Notes: generated by a model not told the origin, from the sequence alone. DNA of 8,360 bases from an uncultured Eubacteriales bacterium (GCA_949297565.1 CASFUI010000161.1:1-8360); one strand, 5' to 3'; shown: positions 1 to 6,803, numbered from the stretch's first letter. Made by a program: numbers and translations.

Positions 1-271
1 CCCATGAGTAGGTAAGAGAGCCTCCGTTTCTGAGCTTATTCCATAATTCAGAGAAAAAGGGCGCGTACTGATGATACATATCGGAGCGCAGATAGCAGTT
101 TGTGCCGAACGGAAATATATCACGCAGATAATACAGCGCGGTGAAAATCATCGCGGGTATACAGAATGCAAGTATAAATGTTATATTGCCGGAAGGAACA
201 CTGCCGCTGTTTTTGTCAAGCAGACTAAAGTGAAAGCCTTTTTTTGTGCCTTTATGTTTTAATGTTTTCAA
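1..271 (-). CDS. YfhO-family membrane protein, N-terminal part (runs off the left edge)
   Basis: Reading the minus strand from a TTG codon at 271-269 gives 90 codons open to the window edge, so only the N-terminus is visible. A strong ribosome binding site, GGGGAGG (minus strand, 284-278), lies 6 bases before the TTG. No in-frame ATG occurs near this site; the first is codon 41, inside the membrane segment, so the TTG start is well supported. The protein has a basic cytoplasmic start (MKTLKHKGTKKG), one hydrophobic segment at about residues 31-47, then the stretch SDMYHQYAPFF at 63-73 and GGSLTYSW at 83-90. That combination is typical of the first extracellular region of YfhO proteins. These are large polytopic GT-C-type enzymes; in Bacillus and Listeria, relatives take part in glycosylation of lipoteichoic acid. 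The exact substrate here is unknown. The gene is divergent from the comEA cluster. Confidence 0.85.
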   Translation of the reverse strand, partial: MKTLKHKGTKKGFHFSLLDKNSGSVPSGNITFILAFCIPAMIFTALYYLRDIFPFGTNCYLRSDMYHQYAPFFSELWNKLRNGGSLTYSW

Positions 272-299
272 GATAAACCTCCCCAAAATTTAACATGGT

Positions 300-323
300 A
301 ATATTGTACTATTGTACTATATT
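300..323. repeat. Tandem octamer ATTGTACT forming a quasi-palindrome in the divergent promoter region
   Basis: ATTGTACT occurs twice back to back at 303-310 and 311-318. With its flanks, the 24-bp stretch 300-323 matches its own reverse complement at 20 of 24 positions, with two GTAC cores at 306-309 and 314-317 spaced 8 bp apart. On the minus strand each copy supplies a TACAAT, an acceptable -10 box for the yfhO-like gene about 20-30 bp before its ribosome binding site. No good -35 is present; the best is TGCAAA (minus strand 338-333, 16 bp from the upstream TACAAT). The stretch could be an operator, a pair of -10 elements, or chance in AT-rich DNA. Confidence 0.4.
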
Positions 324-339
324 TTGGAGGGATTTGCAC

Positions 340-368
340 TTGTATTCTTAAATTTATTTATGTAAAAT
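340..368 (+). promoter_or_regulatory. Candidate sigma-A promoter for the comEA cluster
   Basis: TTGTAT (340-345) and TAAAAT (363-368) are separated by 17 bp, each one or two bases off consensus. Transcription would begin near 375, giving a leader of about 45 nt that includes the hairpin at 388-413. It is the best-spaced pair in this AT-rich region, but alternatives cannot be excluded. Confidence 0.45.
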
Positions 369-387
369 ATAAATGTACACTGACGGG

Positions 388-413
388 TTCTTAATTCTTT
401 CAGGAATTAAGGA
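388..413 (+). promoter_or_regulatory. Hairpin enclosing the comEA ribosome binding site
   Basis: CTTAATTC (390-397) and GAATTAAG (404-411) are perfect inverted repeats around a 6-nt loop, TTTCAG. A T-G and a T-A pair (389/412 and 388/413) extend the stem to 10 bp. The 3' arm contains most of the ribosome binding site AAGGAG (409-414), which lies 7 nt before the ATG at 422. If it folds in the mRNA, the stem would occlude ribosome binding. Because the stem is mostly A-U it would be weak and could be temperature sensitive. The symmetry is seen directly; a regulatory role is inferred. As DNA it could also be a protein-binding site. Confidence 0.45.
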
Positions 414-421
414 GATGTGCT

Positions 422-1096
422 ATGGTTTTTATAAAAAAGTTATTATTGACGGTTGGCAAGTTTTTGGGGGATTACAGAACGAAATATGTGGTGGCTGCGG
501 CTGTGATTGCGGTGCTTGGCGTTGTGTACTGCATTTCACAGCTTATTCAGTCAGGTCTCAGGAAAGAAAGCGTAAAGTATGAAGCGCAGGACTTAAGCGA
601 CGCACAGGAGACATATGCTTCAGACGAAGAGGCGTATTCTTCGGATAATATTTCGGAAAGTGAAAACCAGGACGAGCTGATTTACGTATATATATGCGGA
701 TGTGTAAATAATCCCGGCGTATACAGAAGCAGCAGGGAGAGCCGTGTTTTTGAGATTATTGAGCTTGCCGGAGGCGTCACTGAGGAGGCCGATGTATCGG
801 CGCTTAATTTTGTCGAGACCGTTGGGGACGGTCAAAAGATTTATGTTCCGTCCAAGGGTGAGAATGTAAGTGATTATGGCGATTTCGCCCAGACCTCAGC
901 CGGTGCGAAGATTAATATCAACAGGGCTACGGCACAGGAGCTCATGACGCTTCCGGGAATAGGAGAATCGAGGGCTGACGATATTATACGATACAGAACA
1001 TCCAAAGGAAAATTTGAGTGTATCGAGGATATTATGAAGGTTAGCGGAATAAAAGAGGCTGCTTTTGAGAAGATAAAAGATTTGATACAGGTGTAA
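422..1096 (+). CDS. comEA: ComEA-type DNA-uptake receptor (SLBB plus helix-hairpin-helix)
   Basis: The 224-residue protein is membrane-anchored and is expected to bind double-stranded DNA outside the membrane and pass it to the ComEC channel during transformation. It starts with a short basic cytoplasmic tail, then one transmembrane helix at about 22-39. An acidic, Ser/Glu/Asp-rich linker covers about 45-85. Residues 86-143 form an SLBB domain (IYVYICGCVNNPGVY, then GQKIYVPSKGE). The C-terminal 163-224 is a paired helix-hairpin-helix DNA-binding domain: KININRATAQELMTLPGIG with hairpin LPGIG at 177-181, and a second hairpin VSGIK at 207-211. This architecture and length match Gram-positive ComEA. 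The ATG is preceded by AAGGAG at 7 nt. The gene is first in the plus-strand cluster; comEC lies four genes later. ComEA-type genes are common in clostridia in which transformation has not been shown, so active competence is not implied. Confidence 0.93.
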   Translation: MVFIKKLLLTVGKFLGDYRTKYVVAAAVIAVLGVVYCISQLIQSGLRKESVKYEAQDLSDAQETYASDEEAYSSDNISESENQDELIYVYICGCVNNPGVYRSSRESRVFEIIELAGGVTEEADVSALNFVETVGDGQKIYVPSKGENVSDYGDFAQTSAGAKININRATAQELMTLPGIGESRADDIIRYRTSKGKFECIEDIMKVSGIKEAAFEKIKDLIQV

Positions 1097-1111
1097 AAAT
1101 GGAGGACTAAA

Positions 1112-1801
1112 ATGGCTAACAGAGTTCTTGTTGTAGATGACGAAAAGCTGATTGTCAAGGGGCTGAAGTTCAGTCTTGAGCAGGATGGAATGGAGGTAGA
1201 ATGCGCATATGACGGCGAGGAGGCGCTTGAGTATGTGAGAAACAATCATTATGATATAATTCTTCTTGACATTATGCTTCCTAAGCTTGACGGTATGCAG
1301 GTGTGCCAGCAAATCAGGGAATTTTCTAGTGTTCCGGTTATAATGCTCACAGCTAAGGGGGACGATATGGACAAGATTTTGGGACTTGAGTATGGCGCAG
1401 ATGATTATGTGACTAAGCCGTTTAATATTCTCGAGGTGAAGGCCAGAATGAAAGCAATCCTGAGAAGAAACGCAAAAGGTCAGACTCAGCCGGCAAGAAC
1501 AGGAATAATAACAGCAGGGGAGATGAAGCTTGACTGTGACAGCCGAAGTCTGTATATAGCGGGCAGGGAGGTTAATCTCACAGGTAAGGAATTTGACCTT
1601 CTGGAGCTTATGGTTAAAAATCCTGGAAAGGTATACAGCCGCGATAATCTGTTAAAGACGGTCTGGGGAGCTGATTATCCGGGAGATGCAAGAACTGTTG
1701 ACGTTCATGTGAGAAGACTGCGCGAGAAGATTGAGTCCAATCCGAGCGAGCCTAAATATATTCACACCCGCTGGGGAGTCGGGTATTATTACAATATTTA
1801 A
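1112..1801 (+). CDS. OmpR/PhoB-family response regulator
   Basis: This 229-residue regulator should be phosphorylated by the kinase encoded next and then bind DNA as a dimer. The receiver domain (about 1-120) has the acidic pair D9-D10, the phospho-acceptor D53 in LLDIMLP, the switch residues T80 and Y99, and K102 in VTKPF. All catalytic positions are present. The C-terminal domain (about 130-229) is a winged helix, with LTGKEFDLLELMVKNPGKV, the recognition-helix region ARTVDVHVRRLREKIE and the wing RWGVGYYY. Sequence style is that of the WalR/PhoP/MtrA branch. The ATG follows GGAGG (1101-1105) by 6 nt, and the gene begins 15 nt after the comEA stop, so the two are probably co-transcribed. 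Target genes cannot be told from this window; the local promoters are obvious candidates for autoregulation. Confidence 0.95.
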   Translation: MANRVLVVDDEKLIVKGLKFSLEQDGMEVECAYDGEEALEYVRNNHYDIILLDIMLPKLDGMQVCQQIREFSSVPVIMLTAKGDDMDKILGLEYGADDYVTKPFNILEVKARMKAILRRNAKGQTQPARTGIITAGEMKLDCDSRSLYIAGREVNLTGKEFDLLELMVKNPGKVYSRDNLLKTVWGADYPGDARTVDVHVRRLREKIESNPSEPKYIHTRWGVGYYYNI

Positions 1802-1821
1802 GCCGGGGCTGGAATTAGCAG

Positions 1822-1849
1822 TTTTGCAGGCGAACTTAATTGTTATAAT
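1822..1849 (+). promoter_or_regulatory. Internal promoter with extended -10 before the histidine kinase
   Basis: The 85-bp gap after the regulator contains TGTTATAAT at 1841-1849, which is a consensus TATAAT (1844-1849) with the TGn extension. An extended -10 needs little from the -35, which here is at best TTTTGC (1822-1827, 16 bp spacer). Start of transcription would be near 1856, about 37 nt before the preferred kinase start. No terminator hairpin is seen in the gap, so read-through from comEA and the regulator is also expected. Confidence 0.5.
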
Positions 1850-1892
1850 ACAATAAAAGTTTACTGAAAATAAATATTATCGGGAAATGAAA

Positions 1893-3347
1893 ATGGAAAA
1901 AACAAAATTTTCTGTAAAAATAAAAAAACATGCAAAAAAAGCGTTTGAAAAGATGAGAAGTCTTAAAATCTGGCTTTTTGTGTGTATAATTTTAATCGTA
2001 ACCGCGGCAATGCTTATTATTGACGGTTTTTCGTATTATTTTTTTAATAAGAATTTTATTGAAAATGAGCTTGCTCAGATGCAGACAAGCGCCGTTGTTA
2101 TGGCAGGGGAATTTTCTTCATACGAAACGCTTTCCGACGCGGACAGAGACGGCATCTACGATAATATGAAAAAGTATTCTGCGATGAATTCCGTGCGCAT
2201 CAGAATTGTAGATGAGCGTTTTGTGATAGTTTCGGATTCTTATATGGTGGATTACGGAAAGAATATTATCAATTCAAATGTTATCAATGCTTATACAACG
2301 GGAAAAAGTCTGTCCGAATATGATTCTGAAGAAAAAAGCATAGAGGTTGTTGTACCGATTTATAATGCTGAAAACAGTATATGCGGTATCTTTGTGCTTA
2401 ATGAGGGAATTAACGAGACATATAAAAATACAGTAAGCGATAATATTTACACTGTAATGATTGCCGTTATTGCCGTTGTGATGGTTTTGCTTGCCATTAT
2501 TGAAAAAAGAATTAACAGACCGTACAAAAGAGCTTATAAGATAGTGGAGGATGTGGCAAACGGTCATACGGACAAAAGAATTCCCGTGAGCGGAAGCGAT
2601 GAGCTCAGAAGTTTTGCAAAGAATTTCAATACTATAATGGATAAGGCGACCGTACTCGACGAGACGCGTCAGGAGTTTGTCTCAAATGTGTCGCATGAGC
2701 TGAAGACACCGATTACTTCAATTAAAATACTTGCCGATTCTCTTAATACTCAGGAGGATGTTCCTGTTGAATTGTACAGGGAGTTTATGCAGGATATTAC
2801 AAATGAAATTGACAGGGAGAGTAAAATAATAGAAGATTTGCTTTCTCTGGTTAAAATGGATAAGCCGGCTGCCGTTATGAATGTAAGCTCGGTAAATCTC
2901 AACGAGCTTATGGAGATAGTGCTTAAAAGGCTTAAGCCGATAGCGCAGAAAAAGAACGTGGAACTTCTGTTTGAGAGTTTCCGTCCGGTTGTTGCGGAGG
3001 TTGACGAGGTTAAATTTACTCAGGTGATCTCCAATCTTGTGGAAAATGCGATAAAGTACAATGTCAACGACGGCTGGGTGCATGTGTCTTTAAATGCGGA
3101 TTATCAGTATTTTTATGTGCGAGTGGAGGATTCAGGCATCGGTATACCGGAGGATAGTCAGGACCTGGTATTTGACAGATTTTACCGTGTAGATAAAGCG
3201 CGTTCAAGAGAGACAGGAGGAACAGGTCTGGGACTTGCGATTGTGCAGAGAATTGTTCTGCTTCATCACGGAACAATTAAGCTTCACAGCGAGGAGGGAA
3301 CAGGCACTACATTTACAGTGCGTATACCGCTGAATTATGTTGGCTAG
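1893..3347 (+). CDS. Membrane sensor histidine kinase (Cache-like sensor, HAMP, HisKA, HATPase)
   Basis: This is the likely partner kinase of the upstream regulator. Counting from the ATG at 1893 (484 residues), a Lys-rich N-tail is followed by transmembrane helix 1 (about 26-51) and an extracytoplasmic domain of about 135 residues. That domain has a PDC/Cache-like look (IRIVDERFVIVSDS, then VVVPIYN and GIFVLNEG). Helix 2 is at about 186-202, followed by HAMP (203-256), HisKA with phospho-acceptor H268 in SHELKTP, and an HATPase domain with N-box N385 (NLVENAIKYN), G1 box D413 (EDSGIGIP), F-box (FDRFYRVD) and G2 box GGTGLG (442-447). No cytoplasmic PAS domain is present, unlike WalK. All catalytic motifs are intact. 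An ATG at 1887 is two codons upstream, but the only ribosome-binding-like sequence, GGGAA (1882-1886), is correctly spaced only for 1893. The ligand is unknown. Confidence 0.95.
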   Translation: MEKTKFSVKIKKHAKKAFEKMRSLKIWLFVCIILIVTAAMLIIDGFSYYFFNKNFIENELAQMQTSAVVMAGEFSSYETLSDADRDGIYDNMKKYSAMNSVRIRIVDERFVIVSDSYMVDYGKNIINSNVINAYTTGKSLSEYDSEEKSIEVVVPIYNAENSICGIFVLNEGINETYKNTVSDNIYTVMIAVIAVVMVLLAIIEKRINRPYKRAYKIVEDVANGHTDKRIPVSGSDELRSFAKNFNTIMDKATVLDETRQEFVSNVSHELKTPITSIKILADSLNTQEDVPVELYREFMQDITNEIDRESKIIEDLLSLVKMDKPAAVMNVSSVNLNELMEIVLKRLKPIAQKKNVELLFESFRPVVAEVDEVKFTQVISNLVENAIKYNVNDGWVHVSLNADYQYFYVRVEDSGIGIPEDSQDLVFDRFYRVDKARSRETGGTGLGLAIVQRIVLLHHGTIKLHSEEGTGTTFTVRIPLNYVG

Positions 3348-3361
3348 GGCTGAAATTAAAC

Positions 3362-3368
3362 GGAGGGG
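3362..3368 (+). promoter_or_regulatory. Ribosome binding site that decides the lipoprotein start
   Basis: GGAGGGG stands 4 nt (6 nt from the GGAGG core) before GTG at 3373-3375. The longer reading from ATG 3337 overlaps the kinase gene by 11 nt, has no ribosome binding site, and would put a charged 12-residue stretch before the signal peptide. The GTG start is therefore preferred. Confidence 0.75.
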
Positions 3369-3372
3369 AAAA

Positions 3373-4314
3373 GTGAAAGCTTTTATTAGTTTTTTCAAAA
3401 AAATTATATGTGTATTGCTTGCCTGTGCTGTGGCATGTCCTTGTATAATACTGATGAGCGGATGTTCATCTGAAGAGAATGGGGCATCCTATAATATTTA
3501 TTATAAAAACAGCACTTCAAACAAGCTTATTACTTCTTCATACCGTTCTGACAATCAGGATACCTATGAGCTTGCAGGTGAGCTGCTTTCTCAGATGATT
3601 AAAAAGCCTAAGGATAAGGATACGCAGATATTGCTTCCGTCGGATGTGGCTGTTGACAGATATGAGATTAATTCCAACACAATAAATGTATATTTCAGCA
3701 GAGAATATAGCGATATGTCTGATTTGGACGAGCTGTTTCTGAGAGCAGGTGTAGTAAAAATGCTCACACAGCTTCAGGAAATCAGTTATGTGCAGTTTTA
3801 TGTAGATGACGCACAGGCAAAGTACAGTAACGGCTCGTATATAGGGCTTATGTCAAGCGAGGACTTTATTGATGACTCAAATGCATCATTCGGAAATGTA
3901 GAGTGGCGCAGGGTAAATCTTTATTTCTCAAATAAGCTTGGCGACAAGCTGGTCAAAAAAACAGAAACGGTTGCGTACAGCAAGAGTACATCGCTTGAAA
4001 AAATTGTGGTTGAACAGCTTATCAAGGGACCTTCAGATTCATCAATGAATATGACTCTTCCGTCTGATTTAAAGCTTCTGAGTATATCGGTCAGCGATAA
4101 TATATGTTATGTGAATCTGAGTTCTGTCTTCTTAACGGAAATGGTTAATGTGACAAGCGAGCTGCCGATTTATTCTATTGTAAATTCTCTGTGCAGTCTA
4201 GGAAATATTGACGGTGTCAGGATTATGGTAAACGGTGATTCCACAAAGAACTTCCGGGAGAGCATAAGTCTTGAGAATACTTTTCAATTTAACAGTGAGG
4301 TGATAGGGTCATAA
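3373..4314 (+). CDS. GerMN-domain lipoprotein, probable accessory of the two-component system
   Basis: Read from the GTG at 3373, the protein has 313 residues. It begins with a lipoprotein signal: basic start, hydrophobic core at about 11-28 and lipobox LMSGC with the lipidated cysteine at 31. Met at -3 is less usual than Leu or Val. The mature part should sit on the outer face of the membrane. Two related halves follow: about 39-165 (YNIYYKN, then ILLPSDVAVDRYEI and INVYFSREY) and about 180-297 (VNLYFSNK, then TLPSDLKLLSISV, ICYVNLSSVF and GVRIMVNGD). Each resembles the GerMN fold first known from the spore germination protein GerM. The gene lies 25 nt after the kinase stop. In actinobacteria a GerMN-bearing lipoprotein, LpqB, is encoded beside MtrA-MtrB and affects that kinase, so a similar sensory role is inferred. 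A sporulation or germination role is the alternative. Confidence 0.88.
   Translation: MKAFISFFKKIICVLLACAVACPCIILMSGCSSEENGASYNIYYKNSTSNKLITSSYRSDNQDTYELAGELLSQMIKKPKDKDTQILLPSDVAVDRYEINSNTINVYFSREYSDMSDLDELFLRAGVVKMLTQLQEISYVQFYVDDAQAKYSNGSYIGLMSSEDFIDDSNASFGNVEWRRVNLYFSNKLGDKLVKKTETVAYSKSTSLEKIVVEQLIKGPSDSSMNMTLPSDLKLLSISVSDNICYVNLSSVFLTEMVNVTSELPIYSIVNSLCSLGNIDGVRIMVNGDSTKNFRESISLENTFQFNSEVIGS
4297..4304 (+). promoter_or_regulatory. Ribosome binding site pointing to an ATA start for comEC
   Basis: GAGGTGAT, a full match to the anti-Shine-Dalgarno end of 16S rRNA, lies inside the end of the lipoprotein gene. Its last base is 6 nt before ATA 4311-4313. No such sequence precedes the GTG at 4338, the nearest conventional start in frame. 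Confidence 0.6.
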
Positions 4315-6731
4315 AAAGACCATTAGTATGGCTGGCAGTGCTTTTTATCCTGTCAGATTTGGGCATAGCCGGCAGGCAATACTGGTGCCTTGTTGCTGCT
4401 GTCATTATCACAGCAGCAATATCGGCGCGGGGATTTAATGATTTTTACGTTATAAAAAACTTTAAATTTTGTAAAATAAAAACTTTTTTTGAATATCGTC
4501 TGTTTGTTCTGTATGTAACATTCTTTTGCATTTTTTGTATCTATGCCGCTGTAAAGTCGGCGCCTACACAGATAAATCCAACTGTTGACGAATATAATAA
4601 AATATCTGCAAGCGTAACCGGCGTTGTCGCAAGGGCATCTGAGACGGACTACGGAATGAGCTATATGCTTTCTGACTGTATAGTTGAGACAGAAAACGGA
4701 AGCTCACATGAAAATGTACTCGTGTATGCGGACAATGAGATGACGGAGGAGCATATATATGAGGGAGCTCGCGTAAAAATTTGCGGAACTTTGAGAAAGT
4801 TTGAGCGCGCAAGAAATGACGGCGGATTTGACGCGGCCGTCTATTACCGCTCAATAGGAATTGCTTACAGGCTGTCGGCAGAAAAAATACAGGTTACAGG
4901 CACGAATAACAGTGTGGAGCGCTTTGCTTCGAAGCTTCGCGCTGCGGTTGACAGACAGTATGAGAAAATTGCCGGCGAGGAAACCTGTGAGGTTTTAAGA
5001 GCCGTGCTTCTGGGAGATAAGAGTACACTCTCAGATGATACATATGAGCTGTATCAGAAAAACGGAATTGCGCATATACTTGCAATCAGCGGTTTACATA
5101 TTTCATTTTTGGCATCACTTATGTATACAATGATGAGGAGAGCGGGCATAGGTTTTTTCCCGGCTTTTGCGCTATGCGCGTCAATGCTTGCGCTGTACTG
5201 TATTATGACCGGCAATGCGGTGTCCGCAAAGAGAGCCGTTATAATGTATATTATAAAAATGGGAGCCGAGCTGCTGGGAAGAAGCTATGATACGCTGTCG
5301 GCTCTGGCGGCAGCAGCCCTGCTCGTATGCTTTGAAAATATATATGTCATTTACAATGCCGGTTTTCAGCTTTCCTTCGGCGCAATTCTCGGAATGGCGA
5401 TGCTGTGTCCGGCTATGGAGAGAATCCTTCCGTCGCGATTAAGGAAAAACAGATTGGCTTTATCAGCGGTGGGAAGCATTGGGGTAAGTATTTTTACTAT
5501 GCCCGTTATACTATATCATTACTTTGAACTGCCTGTATACGCGGCACTGCTTAATATGCTTGTTATCCCTCTGATGTCGCTTCTTATGCTGTGTGCGGCA
5601 GCTGCCGGAGTACTGTCTTTAATATCAGTTCACGCAGGTGTTTTTCTGGTGGGAACAGTTCATTATATTTTAAAATTTTATTCCTTTTTGTGCGTTACTG
5701 TTCAAAGCTTTCCGCAAAGCCGCGTTGTACCGGGAAGGCCGTCATTTATGCAGTGCGTTGTTTTTTACTGTATTATTATGACTTTTATATTTACCGTTTT
5801 AAAAATAAAAAAACTGAATGCTAAAATTAAAAGCATTTTTTGTGCCGGTATTCTGTTTTCCTGTGTTTTTTTGAATATAAGACCGGAGTTTGATTTATCT
5901 GTGGATATGATAGACGTTGGTCAGGGCGACAGCATACTCGTCCGTACCGTAACAGGGGAGACTTTTTTATTTGACGGAGGTAGTTCGGATATAAAAAATG
6001 TTGGGGAGAAAAGGATTTTCCCGGTGCTGAGGAGTAACGGAATAACAGATATTGACTGTGTTTTTGTGAGCCATTCTGATGCGGACCATATAAACGGAGT
6101 ACAGGAGCTTATAAATATGCAGGATGATACCTTCAGGATACACAGACTTATACTTCCGCAGATAAAAAACACCGAAAATGACAAAGCGTACACGGAACTT
6201 GTGAGTGAGGCAGAGAGGCATGGAATAGAGGTAAGATATGCATATGCCGGTATGACGGTTGTATCTGTAAAAGGTAGTGAAACAAAATCCGGCTGCAAAG
6301 AAAAATTCTCTGTCGAGTGCATTCATCCTCAAAAAAATTATCAGTATTCTGATTCAAATGATTATTCGGCAGTATATCTTCTCAGCTACGGCGGTTTTAA
6401 AATGCTGATGACGGGCGACGCTGAGGAAAAGGCGGAGAAAGCGTTTCTTGAGAACGAGGAAGTCAGCGGGCTATTGTGGAGAATATCCGTTCTTAAAGCC
6501 GGGCATCACGGCTCTGCTGCTTCGGGAAGCGAGGCGCTTCTCCAAAAAATAAATCCACGGGTTTCATTAATATCATGCGGGATTGACAATATGTACGGTC
6601 ATCCGGCTGAGATTACGATAGAGCGTCTGAAAAAATACGGAAGCGATATTTATGTCACATCAAAATGCGGTCAGATAAAGCTTAGGCTCAAAGGAGATGA
6701 TTTTTATATCATGACCATGCTGGAGACGTGA
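4311..6731 (+). CDS. comEC: ComEC/Rec2 DNA-uptake channel with C-terminal metallo-beta-lactamase domain
   Basis: This polytopic protein carries incoming DNA across the membrane as a single strand. From ATA 4311 it has 806 residues (797 from GTG 4338). Hydrophobic segments open the N-terminus, followed by the soluble DUF4131/OB-like region (to about 190). The central competence domain shows HILAISGLHISF (255-266), AVSAKRAVIMYII and NAGFQLSFGAILGM, with many membrane helices up to about 520. The C-terminal domain has DVGQGDS (535-541), SHSDADH with H588, D590, D592 and H593, then MTGDAEE (D703) and AGHHGS (H732, H733). These are the metal-binding motifs of full-length ComEC, possibly a nuclease that degrades the non-transported strand. 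The ATA start is inferred from the ribosome binding site and from the family-like beginning KRPLVWLAVLF. The ATA overlaps the lipoprotein stop as ATAA, implying translational coupling. Family and domains are very sure; the start is not. Confidence 0.95.
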   Translation: MKRPLVWLAVLFILSDLGIAGRQYWCLVAAVIITAAISARGFNDFYVIKNFKFCKIKTFFEYRLFVLYVTFFCIFCIYAAVKSAPTQINPTVDEYNKISASVTGVVARASETDYGMSYMLSDCIVETENGSSHENVLVYADNEMTEEHIYEGARVKICGTLRKFERARNDGGFDAAVYYRSIGIAYRLSAEKIQVTGTNNSVERFASKLRAAVDRQYEKIAGEETCEVLRAVLLGDKSTLSDDTYELYQKNGIAHILAISGLHISFLASLMYTMMRRAGIGFFPAFALCASMLALYCIMTGNAVSAKRAVIMYIIKMGAELLGRSYDTLSALAAAALLVCFENIYVIYNAGFQLSFGAILGMAMLCPAMERILPSRLRKNRLALSAVGSIGVSIFTMPVILYHYFELPVYAALLNMLVIPLMSLLMLCAAAAGVLSLISVHAGVFLVGTVHYILKFYSFLCVTVQSFPQSRVVPGRPSFMQCVVFYCIIMTFIFTVLKIKKLNAKIKSIFCAGILFSCVFLNIRPEFDLSVDMIDVGQGDSILVRTVTGETFLFDGGSSDIKNVGEKRIFPVLRSNGITDIDCVFVSHSDADHINGVQELINMQDDTFRIHRLILPQIKNTENDKAYTELVSEAERHGIEVRYAYAGMTVVSVKGSETKSGCKEKFSVECIHPQKNYQYSDSNDYSAVYLLSYGGFKMLMTGDAEEKAEKAFLENEEVSGLLWRISVLKAGHHGSAASGSEALLQKINPRVSLISCGIDNMYGHPAEITIERLKKYGSDIYVTSKCGQIKLRLKGDDFYIMTMLET

Positions 6732-6739
6732 AAGCCACA

Positions 6740-6769
6740 TTGTAAAGGAGTATAAAACTATGGTATAAT
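6740..6769 (+). promoter_or_regulatory. Promoter for holA with extended -10
   Basis: TTGTAA (6740-6745) and TATAAT (6764-6769) are 18 bp apart, and TGG precedes the -10 (6761-6763), giving an extended -10. Transcription would begin near A6776, leaving a leader of about 28 nt before the holA ATG. This would let a housekeeping replication gene be expressed independently of the uptake genes upstream. Confidence 0.6.
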
Positions 6770-6803
6770 AGCGTCAGCCGTGCTATGTATTGGAGAATTG
6801 AAA

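Noticed and set aside
71..262. Plus-strand 63-codon open frame near the left edge
   Set aside because: It is opposite the yfhO-like reading frame, which has a strong ribosome binding site and family motifs; the plus-strand frame has neither.
326..351. GGAGGG followed by TTG CAC TTG TAT TCT TAA as a five-codon leader peptide
   Set aside because: The spacing to the TTG is too short (2 nt), and it lies upstream of the predicted comEA promoter, so it would probably not be transcribed.
874..1312. Long minus-strand open frames opposite comEA and the regulator start (up to 138 codons)
   Set aside because: They lie antisense to well-supported genes, show no recognisable domains and have odd composition; they are shadows of the plus-strand coding frames.
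4484..4490. T7 run in comEC as a phase-variation site
   Set aside because: Seven bases is short, and such runs are common in AT-rich membrane-helix codons; the gene reads through intact.
6745..6768. AAGGAG followed by ATG-GTA-TAA at 6760, as a mini-gene before holA
   Set aside because: It encodes only two residues and overlaps the extended -10 of the holA promoter. The ribosome-binding-like sequence lies in the promoter spacer and would not be in the transcript.
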